Shown piece by piece: positions 25,636 through 40,600 of a DNA stretch of 64,000 nt. Positions within the stretch are counted from its first letter, which is position 1; each line of letters starts with the position of its first letter. The DNA comes from Amycolatopsis albispora (lineage in GTDB: Bacteria > Actinomycetota > Actinomycetes > Mycobacteriales > Pseudonocardiaceae), in NCBI RefSeq assembly GCF_003312875.1, contig NZ_CP015163.1:8246001-8310000 (forward strand), in the 5' to 3' direction. The position numbers were made by a program, and so were the translations under genes. A model generated the notes under the pieces. It was not told where the DNA came from. It made no database searches and saw only the letters and a program-made list of their open reading frames with translations.

Positions 25636-28600
25636 ATGGACAACGAACAGAAGCTCCGGGACTACCTCAGGCGCGCGAGCGCGGATCTCCGCCGCACGCG
25701 GCAGCGGCTGAACGAGATCGAGGCCGCCTCGCAGGAGCCGATCGCCATCGTCGGCATCGGCTGCCGGTACCCGGGCGGGGTGCGCACCCCGGAGCAGCTG
25801 TGGGACATGGTGATCGCCGGGGAGCACGGCATCACCGAGTTCCCGGCCGACCGCGGCTGGAATCCCGAGATGCTGGCCATGTCGAACACCCGCTCCGGCG
25901 GCTTCCTGCACGACGCCCCGGAGTTCGACGCGGACTTCTTCCGGATCTCGCCGCGCGAGGCGCTGTCGATGGACCCGCAGCAGCGCGTGCTGCTGGAGGT
26001 CACCTGGGAGGCGCTGGAGCGCGCCGGCATCGACCCGACTTCGATCAAGGGCACGCAGACCGCGGTTTTTGTCGGCGCGATGGCGCAGGACTACCAGGTC
26101 GGCCCGGGTGAGGGCGGCGAGGGCTTCCAGCTGCTCGGCAACTCCAACAGCGTGCTGTCCGGCCGGATCTCCTACACCTACGGCTTTGTCGGCCCGGCCG
26201 TCACCATCGACACCGCGTGCTCGTCCTCGCTGGTCGCCATGCACCTGGCCACGCAGTCGCTGCGCAACGGCGAATGCGAGCTGGCGCTGGCCGGTGGCGC
26301 CACGATCATGTCCAGCCCGACCACCATCGTGGAGTTCAGCAGGCAAGGTGGGCTCTCGCCGGACGGGCTGTGCCGCTCGTTCGCCGAGTCGGCCGACGGC
26401 ACCGGCTGGGCCGAGGGTGCCGGTGTGCTGGTGCTGGAGCGGCTGTCGGACGCGCAGCGCAACGGGCACGAGATCCTCGCCGTGATCAGGGGTTCCGCGG
26501 TCAACCAGGACGGCGCGTCGAACGGGCTGACCGCGCCGAACGGGCCGTCGCAGCAGCGGGTGATCCAGCAGGCGCTGATCAACTCGCGGTTGTCCGAGGA
26601 CCAGATCGACGTGGTCGAGGCACACGGCACGGCCACCACGCTCGGCGACCCGGTGGAGGCGCAGGCGCTGCTGGCCACGTACGGCCGGAACCGCAGCCGG
26701 CCGCTGCTGCTCGGGTCGATCAAGTCGAACATCAGCCACACCCAGGCCGCGGCGGGCGTGGCCGGCGTGATCAAGATGATCATGTCGATGCGGCACGGCG
26801 TGCTGCCGAAGTCGCTGGGCATCGACCAGCCGACCTCGCACGTGGACTGGACCGCGGGTGCGGTCGAGCTGATCACCGAGAACACGCCGTGGCCGGAGAC
26901 CGGCGAGCCGAAGCGCGCGGCGGTGTCCTCGTTCGGCATCAGCGGGACCAACGCGCACACCATCATCGAGCAGGCGCCGGAACTGGTGGTCGAGGGCGAG
27001 ACGGGCGAGGCTCCCGCGCTGGTCGAGGCCGGCATGGTGCCGGTGCTCGTCTCCGGTCGCAGCCGTGAGGCGCTGCGAGCGCAGGCCGAGCGCCTGCTGT
27101 CCGTTTTGGACGATGAACCGCCGTTGCTGGACCTGGCTTTCTCGCTGGCGACCACCAGGGCGAGCTTCGAGCACCGCGCGGTCGTGCCGTCGGACGACCT
27201 GCGTGCCGGGCTGACCGCGCTGGCCGCCGGGGAGGTGGCGCCGGGCACGCTCACCGGCACCATGCACAGCCGGTCCAAGACGGCGTTCCTGTTCACCGGG
27301 CAGGGCGCGCAACGGCTGGGCATGGGCCGGGAGCTGTACGCCCGGTTCCCGGTCTTCGCGGCGGCGCTGGATGAGGTGCTGGCTGGCTTGGCGAGTGTCA
27401 CGAATGTGGCTTTCGAGACGCCAGATGTCTCGAAAGCCACATTCGTGACATCGGCGGAGGGGCTCCGCGAGGTCATGTGGGGCGAGGATGCCGATGCGCT
27501 GGACCAGACCGGGAACGCGCAGCCCGCGTTGTTCGCCATCGAGGTGGCGTTGTACCGGCTGGTGGAGTCGTGGGGCATCAAGCCCGACTTCCTGGCCGGG
27601 CATTCGATCGGCGAGATCGCGGCCGCCCATGTCGCCGGGGTGATGTCCCTTGAGGACGCCGCGAAACTGGTGACCGCGCGTGGAAAGCTCATGCAGGCGC
27701 TGCCTGCGGGCGGCGCCATGGTGGCGATCCAGGCGACCGAGGACGAGGTCACGCCCCTGCTCACCGAGGGCGTTTCCATCGCGGCGATCAACGGACCCGA
27801 TTCCGTGGTGGTTTCCGGTGACGAGGATGCCGTCGAGGCGGTGGTCGCCCAGTTCGAAGGTCGCAAGACCAAGCGCCTCACCGTTTCCCACGCCTTCCAC
27901 TCGCCGCGCATGGACGCCATGCTCGATGATTTCCGCGCGGTTGTTGCAGATCTCGACCTGCAGGCCCCGCTGATCCCGTTCGTCTCGAACCTGACCGGCG
28001 AGCTGGCGCGCGTCGAGCAGGTGACCTCCGCGGACTACTGGGTGGACCACGTCCGCCAGGCCGTGCGGTTCGCCGACGGTGTGTCGTGGCTGCGCGGCCA
28101 CGGCGTCGGCACCTTCCTGGAGCTGGGCCCGGACGGCGTGCTGTCGGCGATGGTCCAGGGCATCGTGGACGACGTGGTCGCGGTGCCGGTGCTGCGAACC
28201 GGGCGCGAAGAGGCGCGGACCGCCACCACCGCGCTCGCCACCCTGCACGTCAACGGGATTCCCGTGCGGTGGGCCGAATACTTCGACCGCACCGGCGCGG
28301 TGCGCATCGACCTGCCGACGTACGCCTTCCAGACCAGGCGGTTCTGGCCGAAGGGCGGTGGCTTCGGCTTCGGCGGCGACCCGCGCTCGTCCGGTCTCGG
28401 TGCCGCGCGGCACCCGCTGCTGGCCGCGGCGGTCTCGCTCGCGGACTCCGACGGCGCGCTGCTGACCGGGCGCCTTTCCCTGCACACCCACGCCTGGCTG
28501 GCCGACCACGCGGTCTCCGGCCGGGTGCTGCTGCCCGGCACGGCGTTCCTGGAACTGGCCATCCGCGCCGGGGACGAGGTCGGCTGCGACCGCGTCGAGG

Positions 28601-31600
28601 AGCTGACCCTGACCGGTCCGCTGGTGCTGCCCGAAACCGGCGGGGTGCAGGTGCAGCTCTGGGTCGGCCGCGCCGACCAGGCCGGCCGCCGGACGGTCGA
28701 CATCTACTCGCGCCTGGACACCGACGACGAGCAGCCGTGGACCCCGAACGCCACCGGCGTGCTCACCACCTCGGGCGCGGACGCCAAGCAGGTTCCGTTC
28801 GACGCCACGGAATTCCCGCCAAAGTACGCGCAGCCGATCGACCTGACCGGGCTGTACGACCGCCTGGCGGCCGACGGGTTCGCCTACGGCCCGTCGTTCC
28901 AGGGCCTGCGGGCCGCGTGGCAGCTGGGCGAGGACGTCTACGCCGAGGTCGCGCTGCCCGAGGACGTCGACAACGAGTCGTTCGAGCTGCACCCGGCGCT
29001 GCTGGACGCGGTGCTGCACGCGTCGCGGTTCGTCGAGTTCGGACCGGAGAGCCAGGGCGGGCTGCCGTTCTCGTGGGAGGGCGTCTCGCTGCACGCGACC
29101 GGCGCCTCCACGGTCCGCGTCAAGCTTTCGCCGGTGGGCGACGACGCGATGTCGATCGCCGTGGCCGACGCCGCCGGTGAGCCGGTCGCGTCGGTGGAAA
29201 CGCTGGTCTTGCGCGCGGTCGCCACCGAGCAGCTGGCCGGGGCGGTCGGCCGCGACTCGCTGTTCCGCGTGGACTGGGTGGCCGCGCAGCACGCCACCAC
29301 GGAGCCGACCGTGGTCGAGACCACCGATCTTGAGTCCATTGTGGATGTGCCGGACTGGGTGCTGTACCACGTCGAGACCGGCGCGGACACCGTCGAAGCG
29401 GCACACGCGGTCAGCGCGCACGTGCTCGGCGTGGTCCAGGAGTGGCTGGCCGATGAGCGGTTCGCCGAATCGCGCCTGGTTTTTGTCACCCGCAACGCGG
29501 TGGCCGCGGCCGAGGGTGACCTGCCGGACGTGGCCGCCGCGACCGTCTGGGGCCTCGTGCGCTCCGCGCAGTCGGAGAATCCTGGCCGGTTCGGGTTGAT
29601 TGACACGGATGCCGATTCGCCGTTGAAGAAGGCGATCGGGGTTGACGAACCGCAGCTGGCCATTCGCCACAACAAGGTTTATGCCGCCCGGCTCGCGCGT
29701 GCCCTGCCGCAGCCGCGTGAACTCGAGTGGGGCGGGCAGGTCCTGATCACCGGTGGCACCGGTGGCCTGGGCAGTGTCATCGCCAAGCACCTGGCCGCCG
29801 AGCACGGCGTGCGCGACCTGCTGCTGGTCAGCCGCCGCGGCCCGGCCGCCGACGGCGTGCCCGAACTGGTCGCCGAACTCGCCGAGCTGGGTGCCGAAGC
29901 CGTGGTCGCCGCGTGCGACGTGACCGACCGCGCCCAGGTCGCCGAACTGGTGGCACAGCACAACATCAAGGCCGTGGTGCACACCGCCGGGGTGCTCGAC
30001 GACGCCACCATCGGCTCGCTGACCCCCGAGCGGCTCGACACCGTGCTCGGGCCCAAGGCCGACGCCACCTGGTACCTGCACGAACTGACCTCGGACCTAT
30101 CGGCGTTCGTGGTGTTCTCCTCGGCCGCCGGGACCTTCGGCAACCCGGGCCAGGGCAACTACGCCGCCGCCAACGCCTTCCTGGACGCGCTCGCCGCGCG
30201 CCGCCGGGCCGAGGGCCTGCCCGGGGCCTCGATCGGCTGGGGCGCGTGGGACCAGACCGGCATGCTCTCGGGTGCCGACGCCGAGCGCATGGCGCGGTCC
30301 GGCATGCCCGCGCTGACCGCCGACCAGGGTGTCGCCCTGTTCGACGCCGCACTGACCACCGACGACGCCGCCGTGCTGGCGCTGCGCCTCGACCTGTCCG
30401 TGCTGCGCGCGCAGCCGGAGATCCCGCCGCTGTTCCGCGGCCTGATCCGCACGCGCTCGCGCCGGTCCGCGGTGGCCAGCTCCGAGGCCGCCGACACGCT
30501 GGTGCGCCGCCTGTCCGGGCTGGCCGAGGAAGAACGCCGTGACGTGCTGCTGGAGATCATCCGCGACCAGGTGGCCGCGGTGCTCGGGCACGCCGACGGC
30601 GCCGAGATCGAGCCAGACCGCCAGTTCAAGGACCTCGGCTTCGACTCGCTGACCTCGGTCGAACTGCGCAACCGCCTGACCGCGGTCACCGGGCTGCGCC
30701 TGCCGGCCACCATGGTGTTCGACCACCCCACGCCGAACGTGCTGGCCGGGTACCTGGCCGGTGAGCTGTTCGAGGCCGACGCGGTGATCCCGGAGCAGGC
30801 CCGCCCGGTGCGCCAGACCGGCGACGACCCGATCGTCATCGTCGGCATGGGCTGCCGCTACCCGGGCGGCGTCGGCTCGCCGGAGGACCTGTGGCGGCTG
30901 GTGCTCGACGGCCAGGACGCCATCTCCGGCTTCCCCACCGACCGCGGCTGGGACCTGGAGAAGCTGTACCACCCGGACCCCGACCACCCGGGCACCTCCT
31001 ACACCCGCTCCGGCGGCTTCCTGCACGACGCCGGTGAGTTCGACGCCGGGTTCTTCGGCATGAGCCCGCGTGAGGCGGTCGCCACCGACTCGCAGCAGCG
31101 GCTGCTGCTCGAGGTTTCGTGGGAGGCCATCGAGCGCGCCGGGATCGACCCGGTTTCCCTGCGCGGCAGCCAGACCGGCGTGTTCGCCGGGGTGATGTAC
31201 AGCGACTACGGCGGCGCGATGAGCGGTGGTTCCGCCGAGGGCTACCAGGGCAGCGGCACCTCACCGAGCATCGTCTCCGGCCGCGTTTCCTACACGCTCG
31301 GGCTGGAAGGCCCGGCGGTCACCGTGGACACCGCGTGCTCGTCGTCGCTGGTCACGCTGCACCTGGCGGCGCAGGCGCTGCGCAACGGCGAATGCTCGCT
31401 CGCGCTCGCCGGTGGCGTCACGGTGATGTCCACCCCGGTCGCGCTGATCGAGTTCTCCCGCCAGCGCGGCCTTTCCCCGGACGGCCGGTGCAAGGCGTTC
31501 TCCGACTCGGCCGACGGTGTCGGCTGGTCCGAGGGTGTCGGCGTGCTGGTGCTGGAGCGGTTGTCCGACGCGCGCCGCAACGGGCACGAGGTGCTCGCCG

Positions 31601-34600
31601 TGGTCAAGGGCTCGGCGGTCAACCAGGACGGCGCGTCGAACGGGCTGATGGCGCCGAACGGCCCGTCGCAGCAGCGGGTCATCCAGCAGGCGCTGGCCAG
31701 CGCCGGGCTGACCACGTCCGATGTGGACGCCGTGGAGGCACACGGCACCGGCACTTCGCTCGGCGACCCGATCGAGGCGCAGGCGCTGCTGGCCACCTAT
31801 GGACAACACCGCAAGCACCGCCCGCTGCTGCTCGGCTCGGTCAAGTCGAACCTGGGGCACACGCAGGCCGCGGCCGGTGCGGCTGGTGTGATCAAGATGG
31901 TGATGGCGCTGAAGTACGGCGTCCTCCCGAAGACGCTGCACATCGACGAGCCGTCGTCCCATGTGGACTGGACGGCCGGTGACGTCGAGCTGCTCACCGA
32001 GCCGACGGAGCTGCCCGAGGTCGGCCGCCCGTGGCGCGCTGGCATTTCCTCGTTCGGCATCAGCGGCACCAACGCGCACGTGATCCTGGAGCAGCCCGCG
32101 CCGGTGGTGGTCGAGGAGCGGCCGTCGCTGGACGGGGTGGTGCCGTGGGTGCTCTCCGGCAAGACCCGGGACGCGGTCCGCGCGCAGGCCGCGCGCCTGC
32201 TGTCCTATGTGGACGAACGGCCGGAGCTGGAACCGGCGGACGTGGCGTATTCGCTGGCCACCGCACGGTCCGCGTTCGAGCACCGCGCGGCCGTGGTCGG
32301 CGAAGGCCGCGACGCCCTGCTGCGTTCGCTCGCCGCGCTGGCCGCCGACACGCCCGAGGCCGGCGTGCTCACCGGCGAGGCCGGTTCGGGCAAGATCGCG
32401 ATGATCTTCACCGGGCAGGGCAGCCAGCGCGCCGGGATGGGGCGTGAGCTGTACCAGCGGTTCCCGGTGTTCGCCGAGGCCTTGGACGAGGTGGCCGACG
32501 CGCTCGACGCGCACCTGGACCGCCCGCTGCGCGAAGTCATGTGGGATGACGAGACCGGTTTGCTCGACCAGACCGGCTGGGCCCAGCCCGCGATCTTCGC
32601 CGTCGAGGTGGCGTTGTTCCGCCTGGTCCGCTCGTGGGGCGTGAAGGTCCACTTCCTGGGCGGGCACTCCATCGGCGAGATCACCGCCGCGCACGTGTCC
32701 GAGGTGCTCACCCTGGACGACGCCGCGAAGCTGGTCGCCGCGCGCGGCAAGCTCATGCAGGCCCTGCCTACCGGCGGGGCGATGGTCGCGATCCAGGCGG
32801 CCGAGGACGAGGTCACCCCGCTGCTCACCGAGGGCGTTTCGATCGCGGCGATCAACGGCCCGGGCTCCGTGGTCGTCTCCGGTGACGAGGACGCCGTCAA
32901 GGCGGTGGTCGCGCGGTTCGAAGGCCGCAAGACCAAGCGGCTCACCGTGTCGCATGCCTTCCACTCGCCGCGCATGGACGCCATGCTCGCCGAGTTCGGG
33001 CAGGTCGTCGCGGAACTGGCCTTCGCCGCGCCCAAGATCCCGGTGGTGTCGAACCTGACCGGGCACTTCGACACCGACGCGCTGTCCTCGCCCGACTACT
33101 GGGTGCGTCACGTCCGCGAGGCGGTCCGGTTCGCCGACGGGGTGCGCACGCTGCACGACTCGGGCGTGCGGACGTTCATCGAGCTGGGCCCGGACGGGGT
33201 GCTGTCGCCGATGGTCCAGGAGGTGCTGGCCGAGGACGAGGCGAACGTGGTCGCGGTCCAGCGGGCGGGCCGCGGCGAGGAGTCGTCGATGGTCTCCGCG
33301 CTGACGCGGATGCACCTGCACGGCGTGAAGGTCGGCTGGCGCAGCTTCTTCGAGGGGCGCGGCGTGCGCCGGGTCGACCTGCCGACCTACGCCTTCCAGC
33401 ATTCGTACTACTGGCCGCAGGCGCCGGAACTGCCCGCCGGCCTCTCCGCCGACCCGAGCGACGAACGCCTGTGGGCGGCGATCGAGCGCGGTGACGCGAA
33501 CGAACTGGCCGCCCTGCTCCACCTCGGTGAGCAGCAGCAGTCCTCGCTCGACGCGCTGCTGCCCGCGTTGTCTTCGTGGCGGCGGAGCAACCAGCAGAAG
33601 TCCCTTTTGGACTCCTGGCGCTACCGGGTCAAGTGGACTCCGGTGCGCACCGGCGTCACGCCCGTGCTCAGCGGTCAGTGGCTGGTGCTCACCGGCGAGC
33701 AGGACACCGAACTGGCCGGTCGGCTCCGCGAGCTGCTGGCCGCGCACGGTGCCGAGGCGCGGCAGGTCGAACTGGACGCGAGCTGCGCCGAGCAGGGGCC
33801 GATCACCGAACGGCTGACCGGGATCGGCGAGGTCGCGGGTGTGGTTTCGCTGCTGGCGCTGGACGACCGGCCGTACGAACCGCATCCGGTGCTGTCCACC
33901 GGCCTGGCGCTGACCATCTCCGCGCTGCGCACCGTGGACGCTCCACTGTGGACGCTGACCCGCGGTGCGGTGAGCACCGGCCAGGGTGACCAGGCCGGGT
34001 CGCTGGCGCAGGCCGCGGTCTGGGGCTTCGGCCGGGTGGCCGCGCTGGAGTACCCGCAGCGCTGGGGCGGCCTCGTCGACCTGCCCGGCGAGCTCGACAC
34101 GAACGCGCTCCGCCACCTGCTCGGTGTGCTCACCGGCGAAGAGGACCAGACGGCGATCCGCGCCACCGGTGTGCTCGGCCGCCGCCTGGCGCACCGGCCG
34201 GTGGACGCACTGCCCGGCGCCGACGAGTTCACCGCGGGCGGAACGGTGCTGGTCACCGGCGGTACCGGTGGCCTCGGTGCCGCCGTCGCGCGCTGGCTGG
34301 CCGGTCGTGGCGCGGAGAACCTGATCCTGACCAACCGCCGTGGCCTGGACGCGCCCGGCGCGGCCGAACTGCGGGCCGAGCTGACCGAACTCGGTGCCCG
34401 GGTGGAGATCGTCGCCTGCGACGTCGCCGACCGCGACGCCCTCGCCGCCGTGCTCGACAGCATTCCGCCCGCCCTGCCGCTGACCGGTGTGGTGCACACC
34501 GCTGGTGTCGGGCAGTCATCGCCGCTGGAGCTGACCGGGCTGCCGGAGTTCGCCGACGTGATGTCGGCGAAGGTGCTCGGCGCGCGGAACCTCGACGACC

Positions 34601-37600
34601 TGCTCGGCGACCGCGAGCTGGACCTCTTCGTGTTGTTCGGGTCCATCGCCGGGGTGTGGGGCAGCGGTGGCCAGAGCGCCTACGCCGCCGCGAACGCCTA
34701 CCTGGACGCGCTGGCCGAACGCCGCCGCGCGAACGGGCTCACCGCGACCTCGATCGCCTGGGGGCCGTGGGCCGAGGTCGGCATGGCCACGCACGAGGAG
34801 ATGTCGGGCAGCCTGCTGCGCCAGGGCCTCGCCTTCCTCGACGCCGGACCGGCGATCACCGAACTGCACCGCGCGGTGGTCCAGCAGGACGTGACGGTCA
34901 CCGTCGCCGACGTCAGCTGGGACCGCTACCACCCGCTGTTCACCTCGCGCCGCCCGAGCGCGCTGCTCAGCGAACTGCCCGAGGTCAAAGCGCTCGCCGA
35001 AGCCGAGGAGAAGCAGGCGGGCGAGTCCTCCACCTTCGCGAACGAACTGCGTGAGCTGCCCGAAGCCGAGCAGCGCCGCCGCCTGGTCGCGCTGGTGCGT
35101 GCCGAGGCGGCCGCCGTGCTCGGGCACAACTCGGCCGAAGAAGTCGGCGAGCAGCGGGCGTTCCAGGAGATCGGCTTCGACTCGATGACCGCGGTCGAGC
35201 TGCGCCAGCGGCTCGGTGGCGCGACCGGGCTGACCCTGCCGGCGACGCTGATCTTCGACTACCCGACGCCCAAGGTGCTGGCCGACCACCTGCACGGCGA
35301 ACTGCTCGGCTCGGCCGCGGAAGCCGCCGTGTACCAGGCAAACCACGGCGGCACCACGGACGAGCCGATCGCCATCATCGGCATGGCCTGCCGGTTCCCC
35401 GGTGGCGCGAACACGCCGGAGGAGTTCTGGCAGCTGATCGCCGACGGCACCGACGCGATCACCGAGTTCCCCGCCGACCGCGGGTTCGACATGGCCGTGC
35501 TGTACGACCCGGACCCCGACCACCCGGGCACCACGTACACCACCGCGGGCGGTTACCTGCACACCGCGGGTGACTTCGACCCGGCGTTCTTCGGCATCTC
35601 ACCGCGTGAGGCGGTCGGCATGGACCCGCAGCAGCGCCTGCTGCTGGAGACCACCTGGGAGGCCATCGAGCGCGCCGGGATCGACCCCGCCTCGCTGCGC
35701 GGCACCCGGACCGGCGCGTTCATCGGGTCCAGCTACTCCGAGTACGGCACCGCCGACGGCGGCGGTTCCGAGGGGTACGCGGTGACCGGCAGCAGCCCGA
35801 GCGTGCTGTCGGGCCGGGTGTCCTACGTCTTCGGCCTCGAAGGCCCGGCGGTCACCGTGGACACCGCTTGCTCGTCTTCGCTGGTCGCGCTGCACCTGGC
35901 GTGCCAGTCGCTGCGCAGCGGGGAGAGCACGCTGGCGCTGGCCGCCGGCGCCACGGTGATGCCGAACCCCAAGCCGCTCATCGCGTTCAGCCGCCAGCGC
36001 GCGCTCGCGCGGGACGGCCGGTGCAAGGCGTTCTCCGACTCCGCCGACGGCATGACCCTGTCCGAGGGCATCGGCATGCTGCTGGTGGAGAAGCTGTCCG
36101 ACGCGCAGCGCAACGGGCACCCGATCCTCGCCGTGGTGCGGGGTTCCGCGGTCAACCAGGACGGTGCCTCCAACGGGCTGTCCGCGCCGAACGGTCCCTC
36201 GCAGCAGCGGGTGATCATGCAGGCGCTGGCCAACGCCGGCCTGCAACCGTCCGATGTGGACGCGGTGGACGCGCACGGCACCGGCACCACGCTGGGCGAC
36301 CCGATCGAGGCGCAGGCCCTGCTGGCCACCTACGGCGTGGACCGCGACCCGCAGCGGCCGCTGCTGCTCGGCTCGGTCAAGTCGAACATCGGGCACTCGC
36401 AGTCCGCGGCCGGGGTGGCCAGCGTGATCAAGATGGTGCTGGCGCTGCGCAACGGCCTGCTGCCGCCGACACTGCACGCGGACACGCCGTCGTCGCATGT
36501 GGACTGGGGTTCCGGGGCGCTGTCGCTGCTCAACGAGCCGGTCGACTGGGTGCCGCACGGGCGTCCGCGCCGGTGTGCGGTGTCCTCGTTCGGCGTCAGC
36601 GGGACCAACGCGCACGCGGTGATCGAGGAGGCCCCGCCGGTTCCGGCGGAGCCCGCCCCGGTGGTGATCGAGCAGCCGGAGGTGGTGCCGTGGGTGCTGT
36701 CGGCCCGCAGCGAAGCCGCGCTGGAGGCGCAGATCGCCAACCTGCTGCCCGCCGTCGAGGGCGAAAGCCCGGTTGATGTCGGGTTCTCGCTGGCCACCAC
36801 CCGCTCGAAGTTCGAGTACCGCGCGGTCCTGCTCGGGGCCGCCGAGGTGCGCGGACTGGCCGATTTGGACGGTCGCACCACCTTTGTCTTCCCCGGCCAG
36901 GGCGCGCAGTGGGCCGGGATGGGCGCGCGGCTGATCGACGAGTCGCCGGTGTTCGCCGCGCGGATCGCCGAATGCGCCGCCGCGCTCGCGCCGTACCTGG
37001 ACTGGTCGCTGCTCGACGTGCTCCGCGGCGTCGATGGCGCGCCCTCGCTGGACCGCGTCGACGTGGTGCAGCCCGCCTCGTTCGCGGTGATGGTTTCGCT
37101 CGCCGAGGTGTGGCGTTCGTACGGGGTCGTCCCGGACGCGGTGGTCGGGCACTCGCAGGGTGAGATCGCCGCGGCCTGCGTTTCCGGCGCGCTGTCGCTG
37201 GAGGACGCCGCGAAGGTGGTGGCCCTGCGCAGCCAGGCGATCGGCCGGGAACTGGCCGGACGCGGGGGCATCGCGTCGATCGCGCTGCCCGCCGAGGAGG
37301 TCACCGAGCGGCTGGCCGCCTGGGACGGCAGGCTTTCGCTGGCCGCCGAGAACGGCCCGCGCACGGTAGCCGTCTCCGGGGATCCCGAGGCGCTGGACGA
37401 ACTGCTCGAAACGCTCGCCGCGGAAGGCGTGCGCGTGCGCCGGATCGTGGTGGACTACGCCTCGCACTCCGCGCACGTGGAGGACATCCGCGACGAGATC
37501 CTGCGTGACCTGCACGGGCTCGACCCGCAGCGGCCGCGCATCCCGTTCCGCTCCACGGTGACCGGCGACTGGGTCGACGGCCCCGAGCTGACCGCCGACT

Positions 37601-40600
37601 ACTGGTACCGGAACCTGCGGCAGACCGTGCACCTGGCGGGCGCGATCCGGGATCTGGTGGACGACGGGCACCGCGCGTTCATCGAGGTCAGCTCGCATCC
37701 CGTGCTCACGGTCGGCGTCGAGGACACCATCGCCGACGCGGGGCAGCGGGGCGTGGTGGCGGGCACGCTGCGTCGCGATCTCGGTGGCATCGACCGGGTG
37801 TGGACCTCGCTCGCCGAGGTTTTCGTGCGCGGGGTCGCGGTCGATTGGGCCGCCGCCTTCGAAGGCACCGGTGCGCGCCGGGTGAGCCTGCCGACCTACG
37901 CCTTCCAGCACGAGCGCTACTGGGTTGGCGGTCCGGGGATGGCGCAGCCCGAGCAGAGCGCGGACCCGGTGGACGCCGAGTTCTGGGCCGCCGTCGAGCG
38001 TGCCGATCTCGCGACGCTCACCTCCAGCCTGCACGTGGACGAGGAATCGCTCGCCGCCGTGCTGCCCGCGCTGAACTCGTGGCGCCAGCAGCACCGCGAG
38101 CAGTCCACAGCGGACTCCTGGCGGTACCGGGTCAGCTGGAAGCCGCTGAGCGGTCACCAGGCTTCGCTTTCCGGCACCTGGCTGCTGGTCACCGCGGACG
38201 GCATCGACGACCAGGACGTCTACGACGCCCTGTCCGCGCACACCGAAGTACGCCGCGTGGTCTTCGACGGGTCCCCTTTGGACACCGAGGGCGTCACCGG
38301 CGTGGTGTCGGTGCTGGCGATGGCCGAGGAGCCGAGCGAGACCGAACCCGCGCTGGCGCGTGGTCTCGACCTGAGCGTGAAACTGGTGCAGACCACCGAG
38401 AACAGCACAGCGCCGCTGTGGTTCTTGACTCGTGGTGCGGTGTCCACCGGCCGGTCGGACCGGCTGGCCAATCCGGTGCAGGCGCAGGTGATGGGCGTCG
38501 GCTGGACGGTCGCGCTGGAGCACCCGCAGCGCTGGGGCGGGGTGATCGACCTGCCCGAGCGGCTCGACTCGCGGGCCGGGCAGCGCCTGGCCGCGGTGCT
38601 GGCCGACCCGGCCGGTGAGGACCAGTTCGCCATTCGCGCCTCCGGCACGCTGGCCCGCCGCATCGTCCGCGCCCCGGCACGGCCGCACCGCGCCCGCGAG
38701 TGGCAGCCCCGCGGCACCACGCTGATCACCGGCGGCACCGGCACGCTCGGCCCGCACGTGGCGCACTGGCTGGCCCACCAGGGTGCCGAGCGGATCGTGC
38801 TGATCAGCCGCAGCGGCATCGACGCCCCCGGCGCCCCGGAACTCGTTGCCGCACTGGGAGAACTGGGTTCCGACGCCTCGGCGGTCTCCTGCGACATCAC
38901 CGACCGCGACGCGGTGGCGGCGATGCTCGACGGCCTGCGTGCCGACGGGCACGAGATCCGCAACGTCATCCACACCGCCGCGGTGATCGGCCTGCACAGC
39001 CTGGCGGAGTCCACATCGGACGCCTTCGGCCAGGTGGTCAACGCCAAGGTGCGTGGTGCCGAGCACCTCGACGCGCTGATCAGCGAAGAACTCGACTCGT
39101 TCGTGCTGTTCTCGTCCATCTCGGGCATGTGGGGCAGTGGCCAGCACGGCGCGTACGTCGCGGCCAACGCCTACCTGAACGCGCTGGCGGAGAACCGGCG
39201 TGGCCGCGGCCTGCCCGCGACCGCGGTGTCCTGGGGCATCTGGGCCGACGACCTCGGCCTCGGCCGGGTGGACCCGGAGCAGATCCGCCGCAGCGGCCTG
39301 GTGTTCATGAAGGCGCGGCTGGCGCTGTCCGCGCTGGGCCGGGCGCTCGACGAGAACGACACCGACGTGGCCATCGCCGACGTCGACTGGACCCGCTACC
39401 ACCCGGTGTTCACCGCGACCCGGCCGACCACGCTGTTCGACGAGATCCCCGAGGTCCGGCAGCTGGCCGAGCAGGCGGCGAACGCGGCACCCGCCGCCGA
39501 CGGCGGGTTCGCCGACCGGCTGCGCTCGCTGCCCGCCGCCGAGCGGGAGCGCGTGCTGCTCGACCTGGTGCGCACGCAGGTGGCCACCGTGCTCGGCCAC
39601 TCGTCACCCGCCGAGCTGTCCGAGCACCGCGCCTTCCGCGAGATCGGCTTCGACTCGATCACCGCGGTCGACCTGCGCAACCGGCTCGCCGCGGCGACCG
39701 GGCTGACCCTGCCGACCACGATGGTCTTCGACCACCCGAACCCGGTCGCGCTGGTGGAGTTCCTGCTCGGTGAGATCGAGGGCGGCGAAGGCCGGTCCAT
39801 CGCGCCGGTGGTGACCTCGGCGGTGGACGACGAGCCGATCGCCATCGTCGGCATGGCCTGCCGCTACCCGGGTGGCGTCAACTCGCCGGAGGACCTGTGG
39901 GAGCTGGTGCTCGGCGGGGTGGACGCGATCTCCGGTTTCCCGGCCGACCGCGGCTGGGACGCCGACGCGTTGTTCGACCCGGACCCCGACCGCCCCGGCG
40001 GCACCTACTCCGTGCAGGGCGGGTTCCTGCACGACGTGGCCAACTTCGACCCCGGCTTCTTCGGCATCAGCCCGCGTGAGGCGCTGGCGATGGACCCGCA
40101 GCAGCGCCTGCTGCTGGAGACCGCGTGGGAGGCCATCGAACGCGCCGGCATCGCCCCGGCGTCCCTGCGCGGCAGCCTGACCGGCGCGTTCATCGGGGCC
40201 AGCTACCAGGACTACTCCACCGGCGGCACGGACGCGGCCGGTGCCTCCGAGGGGCACATGATCACCGGCACGCTGTCCAGCGTGCTGTCCGGCCGGGTGT
40301 CCTACCTGTTCGGGCTGGAGGGTCCCGCGGTCACCATCGACACCGCGTGCTCATCTTCGCTGGTCGCGATGCACCTGGCGTGCCAGTCGCTGCGGGGCGG
40401 GGAAAGCTCCCTCGCGCTCGCCGGTGGGGTCAGCGTGATGTCCACGCCGGGCGCGTTCGTCGGCTTCAGCCGTCAGCGGGCGCTCGCGCAGGACGGCCGC
40501 TGCAAGGCGTACTCCGACGCGGCCGACGGCATGACCCTGGCCGAGGGTGTCGGCCTGGTGCTGCTGGAACGGCTGTCCGACGCACGCCGCAACGGGCACG

